Source: Lithodes maja
Taxonomy: Eukaryota; Arthropoda; Malacostraca; Decapoda; Lithodidae
DNA length: 64,000 nt
Reading direction: 5' to 3'
NCBI GenBank assembly: GCA_037953745.1
Contig: JBAKBP010000762.1
Coordinates: 124,001-188,000, forward strand
Shown here: one piece after another, positions 20,894-31,205 of the stretch
How the letters are laid out: each line of letters begins with the position of its first letter
How positions within the stretch are numbered: the first letter of the stretch is position 1
Program-made: the position numbers and the translations under genes
The notes under the pieces: model-generated
Database searches by the model: none
What the model saw: the letters and a program-made list of their open reading frames with translations, nothing else
Told to the model about the DNA's origin: nothing

Positions 20894-21170
20894 TTGAGTA
20901 TATATCACAAATACACGTGAGCCACTAAATGTTTCTAATCTCTCAGTGGGGTTCGAACCGCCGACCGCCAGGACGATAGCCGACGCTTTAATCAACTACA
21001 CCACGGCAGTCTAAAAGACACTCAAATAGGATAGAAGGTTGAGTGTCTTTTAGACTGCCGTGGTGTAGTTGATTAAAGCGTCGGCTATCGTCCTGACGGT
21101 CGGCGGTTCGAACCCCACTGAGAGATTAGAAACATTTAGTGGCTCACGTGTATTTGTGATATATACTCAA
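20894..21170. repeat. Inverted pair of tRNA-like SINEs, 132-bp arms
   Basis: The left arm 20894-21025 and right arm 21039-21170 are reverse complements with one evident mismatch, separated by 13 bp. Each arm, read outward from the centre, has an A-box-like TGGTGTAGTTGATTAAAGCG and B-box GGCGGTTCGAACCCC, then a non-tRNA tail ending ATATACTCAA. They could fold into one very long hairpin. A (TA)n tract follows directly. Confidence 0.85.
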
Positions 21171-21208
21171 TATATATATATATATATATATATCTAATAT
21201 ATCTATCT

Positions 21209-21255
<47 letters not shown>

Positions 21256-21579
21256 CTTTGTTATCTACATTTTATATCAATTTATCTATTCATCTATCTC
21301 TCTATCAATCAATCAATCAATCTATCTATCTATCTGTAAGTCTGTCTGTTTGTCTGTCTGTCTGTATGTATGTATGTATGAATGTCTGTCTGTCAATCAT
21401 CAATCTATCCATCATAGCTATCTAATATATCAATCTATCTATTATAATTATCTATTTATCAATCTATCTACTTACCTATCTATCTAGCTATCTATGTCCA
21501 GTCATTGATATATCCTTCCCATTCCACAACCCACAACCAACGTATAAAATATTCAGTAGCAAGACATATCCAGCTTTGA

Positions 21580-21636
<57 letters not shown>

Positions 21637-21650
21637 ATTAATTCAAACTA
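21171..21650. repeat. (TA)n, (CTAT)n, (CTGT)n, (CT)n microsatellites
   Basis: TA runs at 21170-21250, TATC/TGTC/TGTA tetranucleotide runs at 21280-21495 and CT at 21588-21636. Confidence 0.85.
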
Positions 21651-22265
21651 TCAAACTTTCCCTTTAACCACACACACACACACACGCTCACACACTCTCT
21701 CTCTCTCTCTCGATAGAACATTGGGGTATATTAACATACATTTAACGTACCGGGTATATAATGAGAACATTAGTACCTTTAACCCTTAAAGAGCCGGGCT
21801 ATAGCCGGGCGCCAATTTGCAGCAAGTTAGGAGCATTATTATGGCTTTTAAAGGGTTAAAATAGAGTGCAAATGGCCGGGAGCGCAGCGGGCCACATGTC
21901 CGACTCCCAGGGCCTACCGCCGCCCACTGACTCACCCTCCCTGTGTTCTCGAGAGGCCGGCAGTGTAGCCAGTAGTGAGCGTAGCTGGGAAACATATACC
22001 GCTATACGCTAAACTCCCATGTTACTGGAACCACTGTATGAGAACCACGAGTGCTACGTAGCTCGTTCTGGTCTCATTTTGAAGCTTTTAGCGCCTAGGT
22101 TTTTGCTGAATACATTTCTTTTCATGCAGGTACTTGATTTATCATTCAGGAGGGCCTGAATATGCCCAAATAAGCCCAATTCCCACCCGCTAGACGAGGG
22201 TTAATAATAGCATAGTGAGGCCTCATCATGAATATTGCAGGCAATTTTGGTATCCTTATCTGAAC
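21651..22265. other. Non-coding interval
   Basis: (CA)n and (CT)n around 21670-21710 precede a GC-richer palindromic patch about 21780-21860 (CCCTTTAA and TTAAAGGG type ends). No gene was found. Confidence 0.4.
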
Positions 22266-22267
22266 AT

Positions 22268-22660
22268 TAAACATTGAGAAACAACCACACCCACAGGCAC
22301 ATCCCCTCCCCTCCCCCCCACACACACACACCCATACACGCAGATAGGCACACATACACACACCCACAGGCACATCCCCCCCCCCCCCCCACACACACAC
22401 ACACCCATACACGCACAGAGGCACACATACAAACACACACACACCCACAGGCACACACATATACACACACAGAGGCACATACACACAACCATAATCACAC
22501 ACAAACACACACACAAGTACATACACCCACACAGAGGCTCACACACACACACACCCAAACACACACCCACACACACAGAGGCACATACACACAACCATAA
22601 ACCTCACTCACACACACACACACACTCTCAATCACACCCACACATACACACACACACCAT
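22268..22660. repeat. (CA)n-rich degenerate repeat
   Basis: CACACA and CACCCACAGGCACA words are repeated. The cysteine/valine-rich minus-strand frames here are translated repeat. Confidence 0.9.
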
Positions 22661-22736
22661 AATCCTCATACTACCTAGAAAAGGAAAGCCTAGGAGAGAT
22701 CAGGTTTACCTACTTTTATATTGTTAATTAACTAGT

Positions 22737-22738
<2 letters not shown>

Positions 22739-22798
<60 letters not shown>

Positions 22799-23016
22799 GG
22801 CGAGAGCGAGAGAGGCAGGGAAGTATGCAGTATATAATTATGCTTGTCTCGAAACAGACATAAAGCACAACATAAGAAGACGTCCAAGAATGCTTAGGCA
22901 AATCCTCATACAGGAAGAAGAAGAAGAAGAAGAGGAGGAGGAGAATACTAATACTAATATAATGATAATAATTATAATGATAATAATTATAATAATAATA
23001 ATAATAATAATAATAG
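22739..23016. repeat. (GA)n, (GAA)n and (ATA)n tracts
   Basis: GA runs 22739-22812; GAA/GAG 22915-22945; ATA/ATG 22955-23016. Confidence 0.9.
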
Positions 23017-23599
23017 TGTATTTACTGTATGTATGTATAAACTCAGGCACATACCCCTTAGCCGGGGGTGGCCGACTCAAGACAGAGCCTGAACAGAAAA
23101 AACAAACTACAGTAAATTATAAATATAAAGTTCACACACATGTAGGTCGCCCAGAAGACCCAGCGCCCAAGGACCATGAGGGGTCCCCAGCAAAAGATTC
23201 CCAGGTCCCTGATCTCCTGGAGAGGTTCCGGTCACAGCAGGCAGACTCGCAGCCCGCTCACATATTTCCAGGCAAGGCCTTTTCTATATATACCGGCTCC
23301 CTAGGCCGGGCACCTGACGGACTATTATCTAGTCCAACTGGTGCCCGACCCCCTCTCCCAACGACCATGTTATCACTCATCTATTCATAAGCATTCTCCA
23401 TTCATTCCTATTCATCACCATTTCTCTTGCCTGTTCTTCAGTCATCTCTCTATCTTCCAACGCTACACCATCTCTCCATCTCAACGGAAGTCTTCCTCTC
23501 AATCAATTTCCCCTTGTATCTGACTCGCATATTCTCTTTGTAAGCCTGTCATATCCCATTCGTTCAACATGTCCATACCAGCACAGCACCCTTCTGTCC

Positions 23600-23988
23600 G
23601 GGAGGCCATGTACGGAGCCTGGTACTGGTGTGGTGCAGCGATGCCGTGTGGATCTGTGCATGCGTGACGACTTTGATTCTTCTCCTCTTTAACTAGGCCT
23701 TTCAAAACAACACCAGCATGCCGTCTCGTAGCTCAGAGGTAACGGTTAAGGCTCACACCCAAGAGCTCTAGTGTTCGATCCCAGCTCAATACTATATTTC
23801 TGTGCTTGTATTTATATTTTAGAAATGTTAAGTTAGGTAAGGTTGAATTAGGTTTGGTTAGTTAGGTTAGTCTAATAAAAATAATAAACTATATTCTGGA
23901 AAAAAAAAAAATCAAAATCGTCGCGCATGCCCAGATCGACATGGCACCGCTGCACCTCACTAGTACCGGGCTCCGTACATGGCCTCCC
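23600..23988. mobile_element. TIR element with 8-bp target duplication
   Basis: The ends are GGGAGGCCATGTACGGAGCC and, at the right, GGCTCCGTACATGGCCTCCC: perfect 20-bp terminal inverted repeats with imperfect pairing continuing about 70 bp inward (GGTACTGGTG, GCGATGCC, GCATGCG). Both sides are flanked by TTCTGTCC (23592-23599 and 23989-23996). The empty site is within the RTE-1 coding sequence and is recognisable in the copy at 4605-4625. Internally at 23722-23800 there is a tRNA-like region. The 8-bp duplication suits hAT, P or Merlin-like mobilisation; which one is not decidable here. Confidence 0.85.
23722..23800 (+). repeat. tRNA-like sequence inside the TIR element
   Basis: GTAGCTCAGAGG resembles an A-box and TGTTCGATCCCAGC a B-box, about 45 bp apart. 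I see no clean acceptor stem, so it is more likely a tRNA-derived repeat than a tRNA gene. Confidence 0.45.
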
Positions 23989-24589
23989 TTCTGTCCACTC
24001 TGGCCGATAAGGGTTCCTGTTGTCCCACTCTTCTATGTACCTTTCCATTCCTCAATCTGACTCTACGTGTCACTCCACACATACTCCTCAAGCAACTCAT
24101 CTCCATCACATCCAACCATCTTTTCTCGTGTACATTCAAACCAAATTATCTCAGCCTCATACATCACTGTTGGTACTACTATCCCTTGATATATTGCACT
24201 TTTAGCTTTCATTCCGAGATTTCTCACATTCTACATAATTCTCATTGCTCCCAAAACTTTCCTTCCTTCACACACTCACTGTCTTACCTCCATTTCCACA
24301 CCTGTGTCCCTGCTTACCACTCCTAGACAATTACAACACTCCACTTGTTCCAGTATTTCCCCATTTAGTCGTGCATTCAGATTTACCCTACGAACATCTC
24401 TATTACGCACCGTCACTTTACTTATATTGACATACACCCTCAGCTTCCTCCTCCTTCATATCACACCAAACTCTTTTACTACTCACTGCAGCTTCTCCTC
24501 AGAATCCGCCATCAGTGTTAACGTGTCATCAGCAAACAGTAACTGATTCAACTCCCAATCATCACCATTCTTTCTTACTAAACTAAACT

Positions 24590-25041
24590 AAAGCGTTGGA
24601 AGATGGAGAGATGACTGAAGAACAGGCAAGCGAAGTGGTAATGAATAGAAATGAGTGGAGAAAGCTTGTGAATAGACGAGTGATGACGCTGTCGTTGGGA
24701 GAGGGTGTTGGACTAGATAATAGTCCGTCAGGTGCTCGGCCCAGGGAACCGGTGTATATATATGAAGGGACCTGCCTGAAATTATGTGGGCGGGCATTGT
24801 GGCGCAGTTCCGCTGCAATCTGTCCGCTGTGACCAAAACTTCTTCGGGAGATCTGGGACCTGGGAATCTTTTGCTGGAGACCCCTCATGGTCCTTGGTCT
24901 CTGGGTCTCCTCATGGGTGACCTGGATGTGTGTGAATTTCCTATTTTCATTATATTTTGTCGTTTCTGTTCAGGCTCTGTCTCAAGTCGGCCGTACCCAG
25001 CTATGGGTTATGTGCCTGAGTAAATACATAAACATAATGCG

Positions 25042-25045
<4 letters not shown>
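24590..25045 (+). mobile_element. RTE-1 LINE 3' end, plus strand
   Basis: It starts with ALEDGEMTEEQASEVVMN and NRNEWRKLVN, the C-terminal coding end, then the same 3' UTR as 23028-23440 inverted, ending TTATGTGCCTGAGTAAATAC. (TAC)n follows at 25040-25074. Confidence 0.65.
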
Positions 25046-25073
<28 letters not shown>

Positions 25074-25190
25074 GTGATACCAGGATGGAACCGGTGTATT
25101 AGGCTAAACACACTATTGCCAGGGAGAAATTCTTAACCTGGGTGAGGAATGGCAGGATACGAGGAACAGATATTCATAGAGATATGTTAG

Positions 25191-26954
25191 ACATGTAAAA
25201 TTAACGAACAGAGAGAGATTTGTAATTCAATAACGGAAAAGTTTTTACATAAGAATAAGAGTGAATTTTGGAATGAAGTAAAAAGAAAGAAAGGGTGTAA
25301 AAAGGTATCAAGTGTTATAAATGGCCAGAGTGGCAATTCTAATATAACTAAATTATTTAAAGAAAAATTTCTTTTAAGTCAACCTCCAAATAATCCTAAC
25401 GCTGAGCGAGACTTCTTAAATGATATTAAGCAAGCGTGGCCTGAAGGTACAAAAATGCGTTTAAAGATCTCTAGTCACTCTATAAAACAATTGTTAATGC
25501 GTCTTAACTCTGGTGAAGGTCACAATTTTATTCACACAATTTTTTTAAAGAATGCCTCTTGGTCTTTTTTGGAAAATATTGCTCATTTTTTAAATACTTG
25601 TTTTATCCACTGCTATCTCCCTGGTGACTTGCTGAAGGGTACTATTACACCTATTATAAAAGACAATAGGAAAAATATTACAGAGTCAGATAATTACAGA
25701 CCCATTATGCAGTCCTCATGCCTTTTAAAACTATTTGAATTATTTATTTTAGATATTTTATCTGAAAAAGTGGTTCTCAACTTTAGACAATTCGGGTTTA
25801 AATCAGGGTCTTCAACCACAGATACTTGTTTTATTCTTAAAGACATTATGAAAAAATTCTCGAATTATAAGAACAATGCAGTAGCTACATTTATTGACCT
25901 AAGTAAAGCTTTTGATAGGGTAGACCATTTTATTTTAGGGAACAAATTATTAGAATTGTCACTACCAGTAGATGTAATATTAATTTTAATGCATTACCTA
26001 AGGAATCAGAAAGCGAATGTAAGATGGCAAGACTCTTATAGCAACTATGTTTATGTTGAGAAAGGTGTGAGGCAAGGTGGAATACTCTCACCCTTTCTAT
26101 ACAATTTATACATGGACAAAATTATAAATGAAGTGGCTGGTACTAATGCAGGATGTAAATATGGAGATGTGAGATGCAACATATTAGCCTACGCTGATGA
26201 TATAGTCCTCCTGGCTGATTCTTTTCAAGATATGGATATATTATATAGCAAATTATGTTCTTGTATTGATCAACATTTACTTAAAATTAACAGAGATAAA
26301 TCTAAATGCATGATATTTACTACCAATAATAATCAGCAGACGCAGAGCATTGAGCTGAACGGAGATACCTTGGAGGTGGTGAAGGGATTCAAATATCTGG
26401 GCCACAATATTTTATTTTATTTTAAAGACTCAGATGACATAACTTTTAGAATAAATAATTTTTATGGATCTTTTAATAGTATTTTTAGAAATTATAAACA
26501 AGTGAACAAAGATACAATGTTATTTCTTTTTAATTCTTACTGTCTACCAGATTATGGACTTCCCCTATGGAATCACGACAGTTCTTTTAATTCTAATGGT
26601 TTTAAAGCATTTTCAGTTGCATTTAATAAATCCCTTAAGCGTATTTGTGGCGTACCTCCCTACGCCAGCAACCATATCACAGCAGCTCGATGCAAACAAT
26701 TGCTACTCAATCATCATACAGCATTAGTTCAAGCCCGATACTGCAAAAGAGTATTAAGGTCTCAAAATCCTATAATTAGGCATAATATTCCTATTATTAA
26801 AGAAGGTTTCATGGTTCAAAATGTGGTACATTTGTTTCGAAAAACTTACAATGTAGATGTACTAGGAGAAAATCTAGATGTTTTGAGAGCCAGGATTGAG
26901 TGGATACAAGGACATGAGGACAGGCGAGGTCCATGTTTCTATTATGGGTTTTAG
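25191..26954 (+). CDS. LINE reverse transcriptase ORF, endonuclease missing
   Basis: The frame is open from 25191 (after TAG at 25188) to the TAG at 26952-26954, 587 codons; the first ATG is at 25455. RT blocks: DLLKGTITPIIKDN, NYRPIMQSSCLLKLFE, FGFKSGSSTTDTC, ATFIDLSKAFDRVDH, GVRQGGILSPFLYNLYMD and the catalytic ILAYADDIVLLADS (near 26190), then KCMIFTTNN and FKYLGHNI. A C-terminal region has CGVPPYASNHITAARC. The upstream EEP or other nuclease domain is absent, so the element is 5'-truncated, but the RT part carries no stop or frameshift. GVRQGG and YADD set it apart from the CR1-type (GVPQG, FADD) copies nearby. Clade not determined. Confidence 0.75.
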   Translation, partial: TCKINEQREICNSITEKFLHKNKSEFWNEVKRKKGCKKVSSVINGQSGNSNITKLFKEKFLLSQPPNNPNAERDFLNDIKQAWPEGTKMRLKISSHSIKQLLMRLNSGEGHNFIHTIFLKNASWSFLENIAHFLNTCFIHCYLPGDLLKGTITPIIKDNRKNITESDNYRPIMQSSCLLKLFELFILDILSEKVVLNFRQFGFKSGSSTTDTCFILKDIMKKFSNYKNNAVATFIDLSKAFDRVDHFILGNKLLELSLPVDVILILMHYLRNQKANVRWQDSYSNYVYVEKGVRQGGILSPFLYNLYMDKIINEVAGTNAGCKYGDVRCNILAYADDIVLLADSFQDMDILYSKLCSCIDQHLLKINRDKSKCMIFTTNNNQQTQSIELNGDTLEVVKGFKYLGHNILFYFKDSDDITFRINNFYGSFNSIFRNYKQVNKDTMLFLFNSYCLPDYGLPLWNHDSSFNSNGFKAFSVAFNKSLKRICGVPPYASNHITAARCKQLLLNHHTALVQARYCKRVLRSQNPIIRHNIPIIKEGFMVQNVVHLFRKTYNVDVLGENLDVLRARIEWIQGHEDRRGPCFYYGF

Positions 26955-27270
26955 CTCTAGAAGGGCGTGACTATTATTTTTTAACAGCGGTTGTATGCAA
27001 CAAATACGTTTTAGAAATTGCATTTTAATTGTATTTGATAATTTCATTATTGCATGACTTCCATCCTCATAATTGAGTTTTGAATGCATATATTTTTTTA
27101 TAATATTTTATTTGATGATTTTATCCTGACTATCAGAAGCTAATATTGTAAATAGTTTGTATATATGAAATAATTTTGAATGTTTAATACATTTTGATTT
27201 AACTTTACTATAATCTTTATTGGATTATGTAATGTGTGTGTTTTGTACTGTGTACTGTACATAATATTAT
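26955..27270. other. 3' UTR of the preceding LINE, AT-rich
   Basis: AT-rich, without coding signal. The exact 3' end of the element is not visible. Confidence 0.4.
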
Positions 27271-28135
27271 TGTCACATCCCTCGCCACTGTGAGGCTTCG
27301 AGAGTTTCTGCTGTGCTCGACCCCTTTCGACTCGGCACTCAGTTGTTTTGTTGTGCCAGCCAGGGTCGACTATGACGTCTCGGTTGAGGGCGTCAATTGA
27401 TTCATTTTGTATTTTATTTAATGTTCTTAATAATAGATGGCGCTGTACTTGCCAATCTTTTGTTTTCTAGTTACCTTTCTGTACGTGTATGGGATTCAGG
27501 CTGTGACGGAGGGTGTTGTAATTCATCTTGAATTCATATGAAATCAGTATATACTCAACCAGCGTCTTGGATATATCGGCTCCTGGAGATTTGTGTGGAG
27601 GTGTTATCCTGTATTGTGTGCTACTAAATACCGCTAGCTGTACTGATAACCAGGGAGTAGTGTCTTGTCTGTCATAGCCTGATTCCTATTATTACGTGTG
27701 TCATTAGTTTAACTTAGTATATAAGGTTCTTTACTCTTTTCCTTTATTTTTGTTTGTTTGTTCATAGAGATAAATTATTATAATTTAAATATTAATATTC
27801 ATATAAATATATTATTTTCCTTCTTAATCTAGTTACTTGCAATTCTTTATATAATATCGACTCCTTTCTTTTATAATTAATTATATATATATTAAAATTA
27901 TCTTGATTTTTCTTAACCATCATATGTGCATTAGTTTGGTACAAAGGGGTTAGTGGTGTGGTCAAGTTTATAAGATCAAAGTGGCTTATGATATAATACC
28001 TTACATAAATAAACTGCTATATAAACTATAACTACCATCTCTAAAATAGACTACTGAGTCTTGGCATAAGTCTGTTAAACAGACTATTACTCTCCTCACT
28101 GAATTCACTTCTAATCTATTCAGTCTAGTGTGACA
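27271..28135 (+). mobile_element. Candidate solo LTR
   Basis: 865 bp bounded by TGTCACA and TGTGACA, the short inverted TG...CA termini of LTRs. Inside are TATATAAGG (about 27718, TATA-like) and ATAAATAAAC (about 28003, poly(A)-signal-like) in LTR order. No second LTR or internal gag-pol is seen and I cannot find a clear target duplication, so this rests on termini only. Confidence 0.35.
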
Positions 28136-28285
28136 ATTTGGGAGTTACCATACCCGTAGTGCTTACCAGGCCTAATTAAAACTCTTCATAACTTCCGGGT
28201 TGTAACAATATGTATTGCGAAATAAAGGAATTGATTGAATTGATTGATTGACTACTACTACTACTGCTATGACTACTACTTCTAC

Positions 28286-28341
<56 letters not shown>

Positions 28342-28486
28342 ACCACTCAGCCTGTGCATCCCCTCTTTGGACCCTAAACCAGGTCAGAACAGTCATCAAA
28401 GCGTCCGACTTGGTAGTCATTCAGCTACTTACTATTCCGGGGTCAGCACTCAGACTCATCATCGTGGATTACTACTACTACATTGG
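28136..28486. repeat. LINE-like tail, microsatellite and poly(T)
   Basis: 28150-28250 ends GGAATTGATTGAATTGATTG, like a LINE 3' tail; (CTA)n 28250-28288; a run of about 47 T from 28289; unassigned sequence with GGTCAGAACAGTC to (TAC)n at 28470. Confidence 0.5.
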
Positions 28487-29780
28487 TTTTTATTTAATAT
28501 TGTTCATACATTTTATTTTACAAGCATCATATATTACTATTCAACACCATGCAACTTCAATCCAGTCTCCTTCCTATGCGACCCTCTGCCACTGCTGCCT
28601 CGTAGTCCACTTCTGCCACCGTCGCTGGTTGTGGTGCAGACAGTCTTGTTCCCCGCAGGCATTGTAGTGCTGATCTGAGCAACGAGAAAGATAGACAGCA
28701 CCTCATCCAGGGTACAACGTGGCTCCTGGGCTGTTTCTTCTTCTCTGCGATGATCTCTGCAAGCCTTGAATAGAAGCACTGGGCCCTAGGTCCCATCCCT
28801 CCAGATGTGGTGAAGACTAGTGGGGTAAAGCTGCCATGTTCGATATTTAAGATCCTTTCCCCATATGCCCTGACCTTCTCTTGTTCATTCCTCTTGTGTG
28901 CAGCCTCCAGAGACAGCCCGCTGTAGCTATGGGCCATTGGGTCGAATATTCTTACGTCAAAGAATGCTCGCTGTGCTCTTGTCCAAAAACTTCTTGCACT
29001 AACGTCCACTCGTGCTTCGTTGGATGTGTTGGCCGTCCTGTGCTGCAAGATCTCTGCCTCCAAGGGAATAAGTGATGGTTCGCGCACCACATCTCGACAC
29101 ACCTCCCTGAGCATGTTCGCCGTTACATCTCTTACTTCATCGTGCCTGATGCTGATGAATCCTCCCTTCTTACATATCATGCTGTGGTCTGCATAGTTGT
29201 TGATTCCACAAACGCATCGATCGGGCAGTCCTTCAATCGGCCAATCATACCTCAGTGCAATAGCATCATTAAATTCTTGTTTGTTTAGATTGAAGCCTTT
29301 TGCCTTGATTGGTAGTGTTGTCAGCCAATTTGAAGCACCCGTTTCTTGTGCTATTTGTACTTTTCTTGTTAGTCTCGGGGAAAGTTGTCGCATCAATTGT
29401 GCCAGGTCATTTTTCTGTGAGTTTTGCCTCTCTGATGTGATGGTCTTTCTGATATTGTAGGTGTCCGCCTGGTCCACTTCGCCGTCAGGATCTTGTGCTA
29501 CGATGCGTTCAGTGAGAGATTCTGTTATCTTTACTGAGTTCTCGTGTTCCGTTGTCGCCCTCCTCACCGGATTGATGATTCCAAGCCCTCCTAACCTAGG
29601 AGGAAGTGCGAGCAACTCCCTGTCTGTAGCATTTGGGGTGTGGGACTTCATCCAAGCTGGGATGAGTTTGTCTCTGATGGCGTCTTCTAGCGGTTGAAGT
29701 TGTGGACCCACGTTTGGAATGGTACGCATCAAGTAGGTCCAGCGGTGTTTGACCCCATATGCGAATGCCGAATATGCAGC
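28487..29780 (-). mobile_element. C-terminal part of RLE-type element, (TAC)n flanks
   Basis: Minus strand; a second copy of the 3' end is at 4869-5215. Both ends of this insertion abut trinucleotide repeats: TTACTACTACTAC at 28469 and (CTA)n at 29783-29810. It is 5'-truncated upstream of the C-terminal domain. Confidence 0.6.
28557..29775 (-). CDS. Retroelement C-terminus: zinc knuckle and RHD nuclease motif
   Basis: About 405 residues of open frame; the frame continues further upstream only through translated microsatellite. N-terminal part: HRWTYLMRTIPNVGPQL, PLEDAIRDKLIPAWM and LPPRLGGLGIINPVRR (post-RT region of these elements). Then GASNWLTTLPIKAKGF, a metal-binding CVCGINNYADHSMIC, GGFISIRHDEVRD, EPSLIPLEAEI, ARVDVSAR and AFFDVRIFDP. 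The order Cys-x-Cys...His-x3-Cys, RHD, RxD, DV parallels the restriction-like endonuclease of R2-type LINEs, so I infer an RLE domain that would nick target DNA. Then EHGSFTPLVFTTSGGMG to the stop at 28557. No stop or frameshift lies within the fragment. The RT domain proper is missing. Confidence 0.6.
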
Positions 29781-29830
29781 TTCTACTTCTACTACTACTA
29801 CTACTATTTTCTTTCTTCTTCTTCTTCTTC

Positions 29831-29861
<31 letters not shown>

Positions 29862-30104
29862 TGTAATGGTGACTATAAAAATCGCCTCTGTACACAGCAC
29901 ACCAACCACCGAGACAAAAGGGCATAACCAACACTGAGAGAGCATTCCTGCGCGCCCTTCACACGCACAGATGCTCCCGTGCCAGCCAACATCAAAACAA
30001 CATGCCACCGAAAACTGTCAAGATAACCAGAGCACCAGAGCGAGTCCTTCTAGCCCACACACACAGCAGAAAATAGACAATGGAGAAATAAGTGTATCGC
30101 GAGA
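29781..30104. other. Microsatellite and unassigned sequence
   Basis: (CTA)n/(CTT)n/(ATT)n at 29783-29862; the remainder to 30104 shows no gene. Confidence 0.5.
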
Positions 30105-30305
30105 CGTCGCGTAGTCAGTAGAGCGTCGACTGCTAATCATAGGGTTGGCGGATTGAGCCTACACTGTCAAAATGTTATTGGTAGATGTCAAGCCCGGGTA
30201 ACTTGACGTAGCGATTCGTGATTAACGCCTAATGTTCATGGCCACCCCTTCTCGGGAATTACGGCGTCTGGCGAAGAAAAAAAAAAAAAAGAAAAAAAAA
30301 AAACA
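30105..30305 (+). mobile_element. tRNA-derived SINE with A-rich tail (SINE-4)
   Basis: A-box-like CGTAGTCAGTAGAGCGTCG, about 30 bp later GGCGGATTGAGCC (decayed B-box), a unique body with CCCGGGTAACTTGACG, then A14-G-A12 at the 3' end. A single copy is seen in the window. Confidence 0.6.
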
Positions 30306-30347
30306 GGGGTGCACATTCTGCTAGGTACTATGCTAGCCTGTCCAAGT

Positions 30348-30563
30348 TTAACCCGTTGAGTACCGGTGTCTTCCTTTTAATTCTATTCTGGCAATTATTA
30401 GACAATGTTATTAAGCTTAGGAAGGACCTCTAGCAATAATAAGGCTTCAAAGTATCTCAACCAACCCTTTTTAACTACCACAGTTTCTTCTTAAGCTGCA
30501 TGATATCGTCTAAATATAGCTAGACTAAAATATAACACACGTCACTGGTACTCAAAGGGTTAA
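30348..30563. mobile_element. MITE-2 copy
   Basis: TTAACCCGTTGAGTACCGG at left and CTGGTACTCAAAGGGTTAA at right, with TTAA at both ends. The ends differ slightly from the 6695 copy (GAGTA in place of CTGTA). Confidence 0.65.
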
Positions 30564-30799
30564 AGACTGGTCCACTACTAAGTTCGAGACTAGTAATGCT
30601 TGGTACGATACTAGCCTGTCTGATCTAATGACGGACTGCCAAGTATTCTGGTAAAACTACTAAGTTCGATACAAGCCATTCAGGTCCCAAGACTGAACCT
30701 ACCAAGTGGTCTGGTCCAAAGTCTGAGCTTGCCAAGGATTTCTGGCTACCAGTTGTGTACGACACCAACACGAGACGTAACTGTGAAGCCCGACGCTCA

Positions 30800-31165
30800 C
30801 TTTCCAGGTCATAGACTAGATAACTCAAATTACACAAGAAATAGTGGTTACAATACTGCCAGAAAAGGCGTTTCATTCACACGAAGCAAAGCTCTTATTT
30901 TTCAACAGAGTGGTCAACTTATGGAATAAATTGCCTAGAAGTCTTGTAGAGTGCCATACAGTCCAGACATTCAAATATCGCCTTGACAAATATCTTGCCA
31001 TGAGCCCCCGACTGACTGCGTTAGTGTCCGAGTAATGTGACCACAGTCTTTCTGGAGTTGAAGCCCTTCAGTTAATGGCTGTGGCAATCTCTTCTGTTTA
31101 CAAGCAGCCTACTAAGGACCATTATATCTGTTGTTGCTCGCCTTCCTTTGTATTCCTTTGCATAG
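30800..31165 (+). mobile_element. CR1-A-like LINE 3' end (A4), diverged
   Basis: After a frameshift it encodes HSHEAKLLFFNRVVNLWNKL, then VECHTVQTFKYRLDKYLA and RLTALVSE before TAA at 31033-31035. This matches the CR1-A C-terminus. The 3' UTR has AGCAGCCTACTAAGGACCAT and the tail TTCCTTTGTATTCCTTTGC. Confidence 0.65.
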
Positions 31166-31205
31166 ACTGGAGTTACGAAAGCCGAGACTCGCCTCTACTC
31201 CTTTA

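Larger units (their letters stand above)
23028..24575 (-). mobile_element. RTE-1 LINE 3' region, decayed
   Basis: Minus strand. The 3' UTR is 23028-23440 (GTATAAACTCAGGCACATAC at the end) and a decayed coding region 23440-24575 corresponds to 4440-4850 and further upstream. It is interrupted by a TIR element at 23600-23988. No long frame survives. A third, plus-strand copy starts at about 24590, head to head. Confidence 0.6.

Noticed and set aside
21040..21120. Functional tRNA gene in the inverted pair
   Set aside because: B-box present but no convincing acceptor stem, and it is part of a longer repeated unit.
22146..22600. Cysteine/valine-rich minus-strand proteins
   Set aside because: Products of (CA)n repeat translation.
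23820..23875. Arthropod telomeric (TTAGG)n
   Set aside because: Only loosely similar GGTTAGG/AGTTAGG words, not a regular array.
28244..28680. Plus-strand frames with long poly-Phe
   Set aside because: Caused by a 47-T homopolymer and by shadow frames of the minus-strand element.
29776..30008. N-terminal extension of the RLE-type frame to an ATG at 30008
   Set aside because: The added part is translated (ATT)n/(CTT)n microsatellite and flank.
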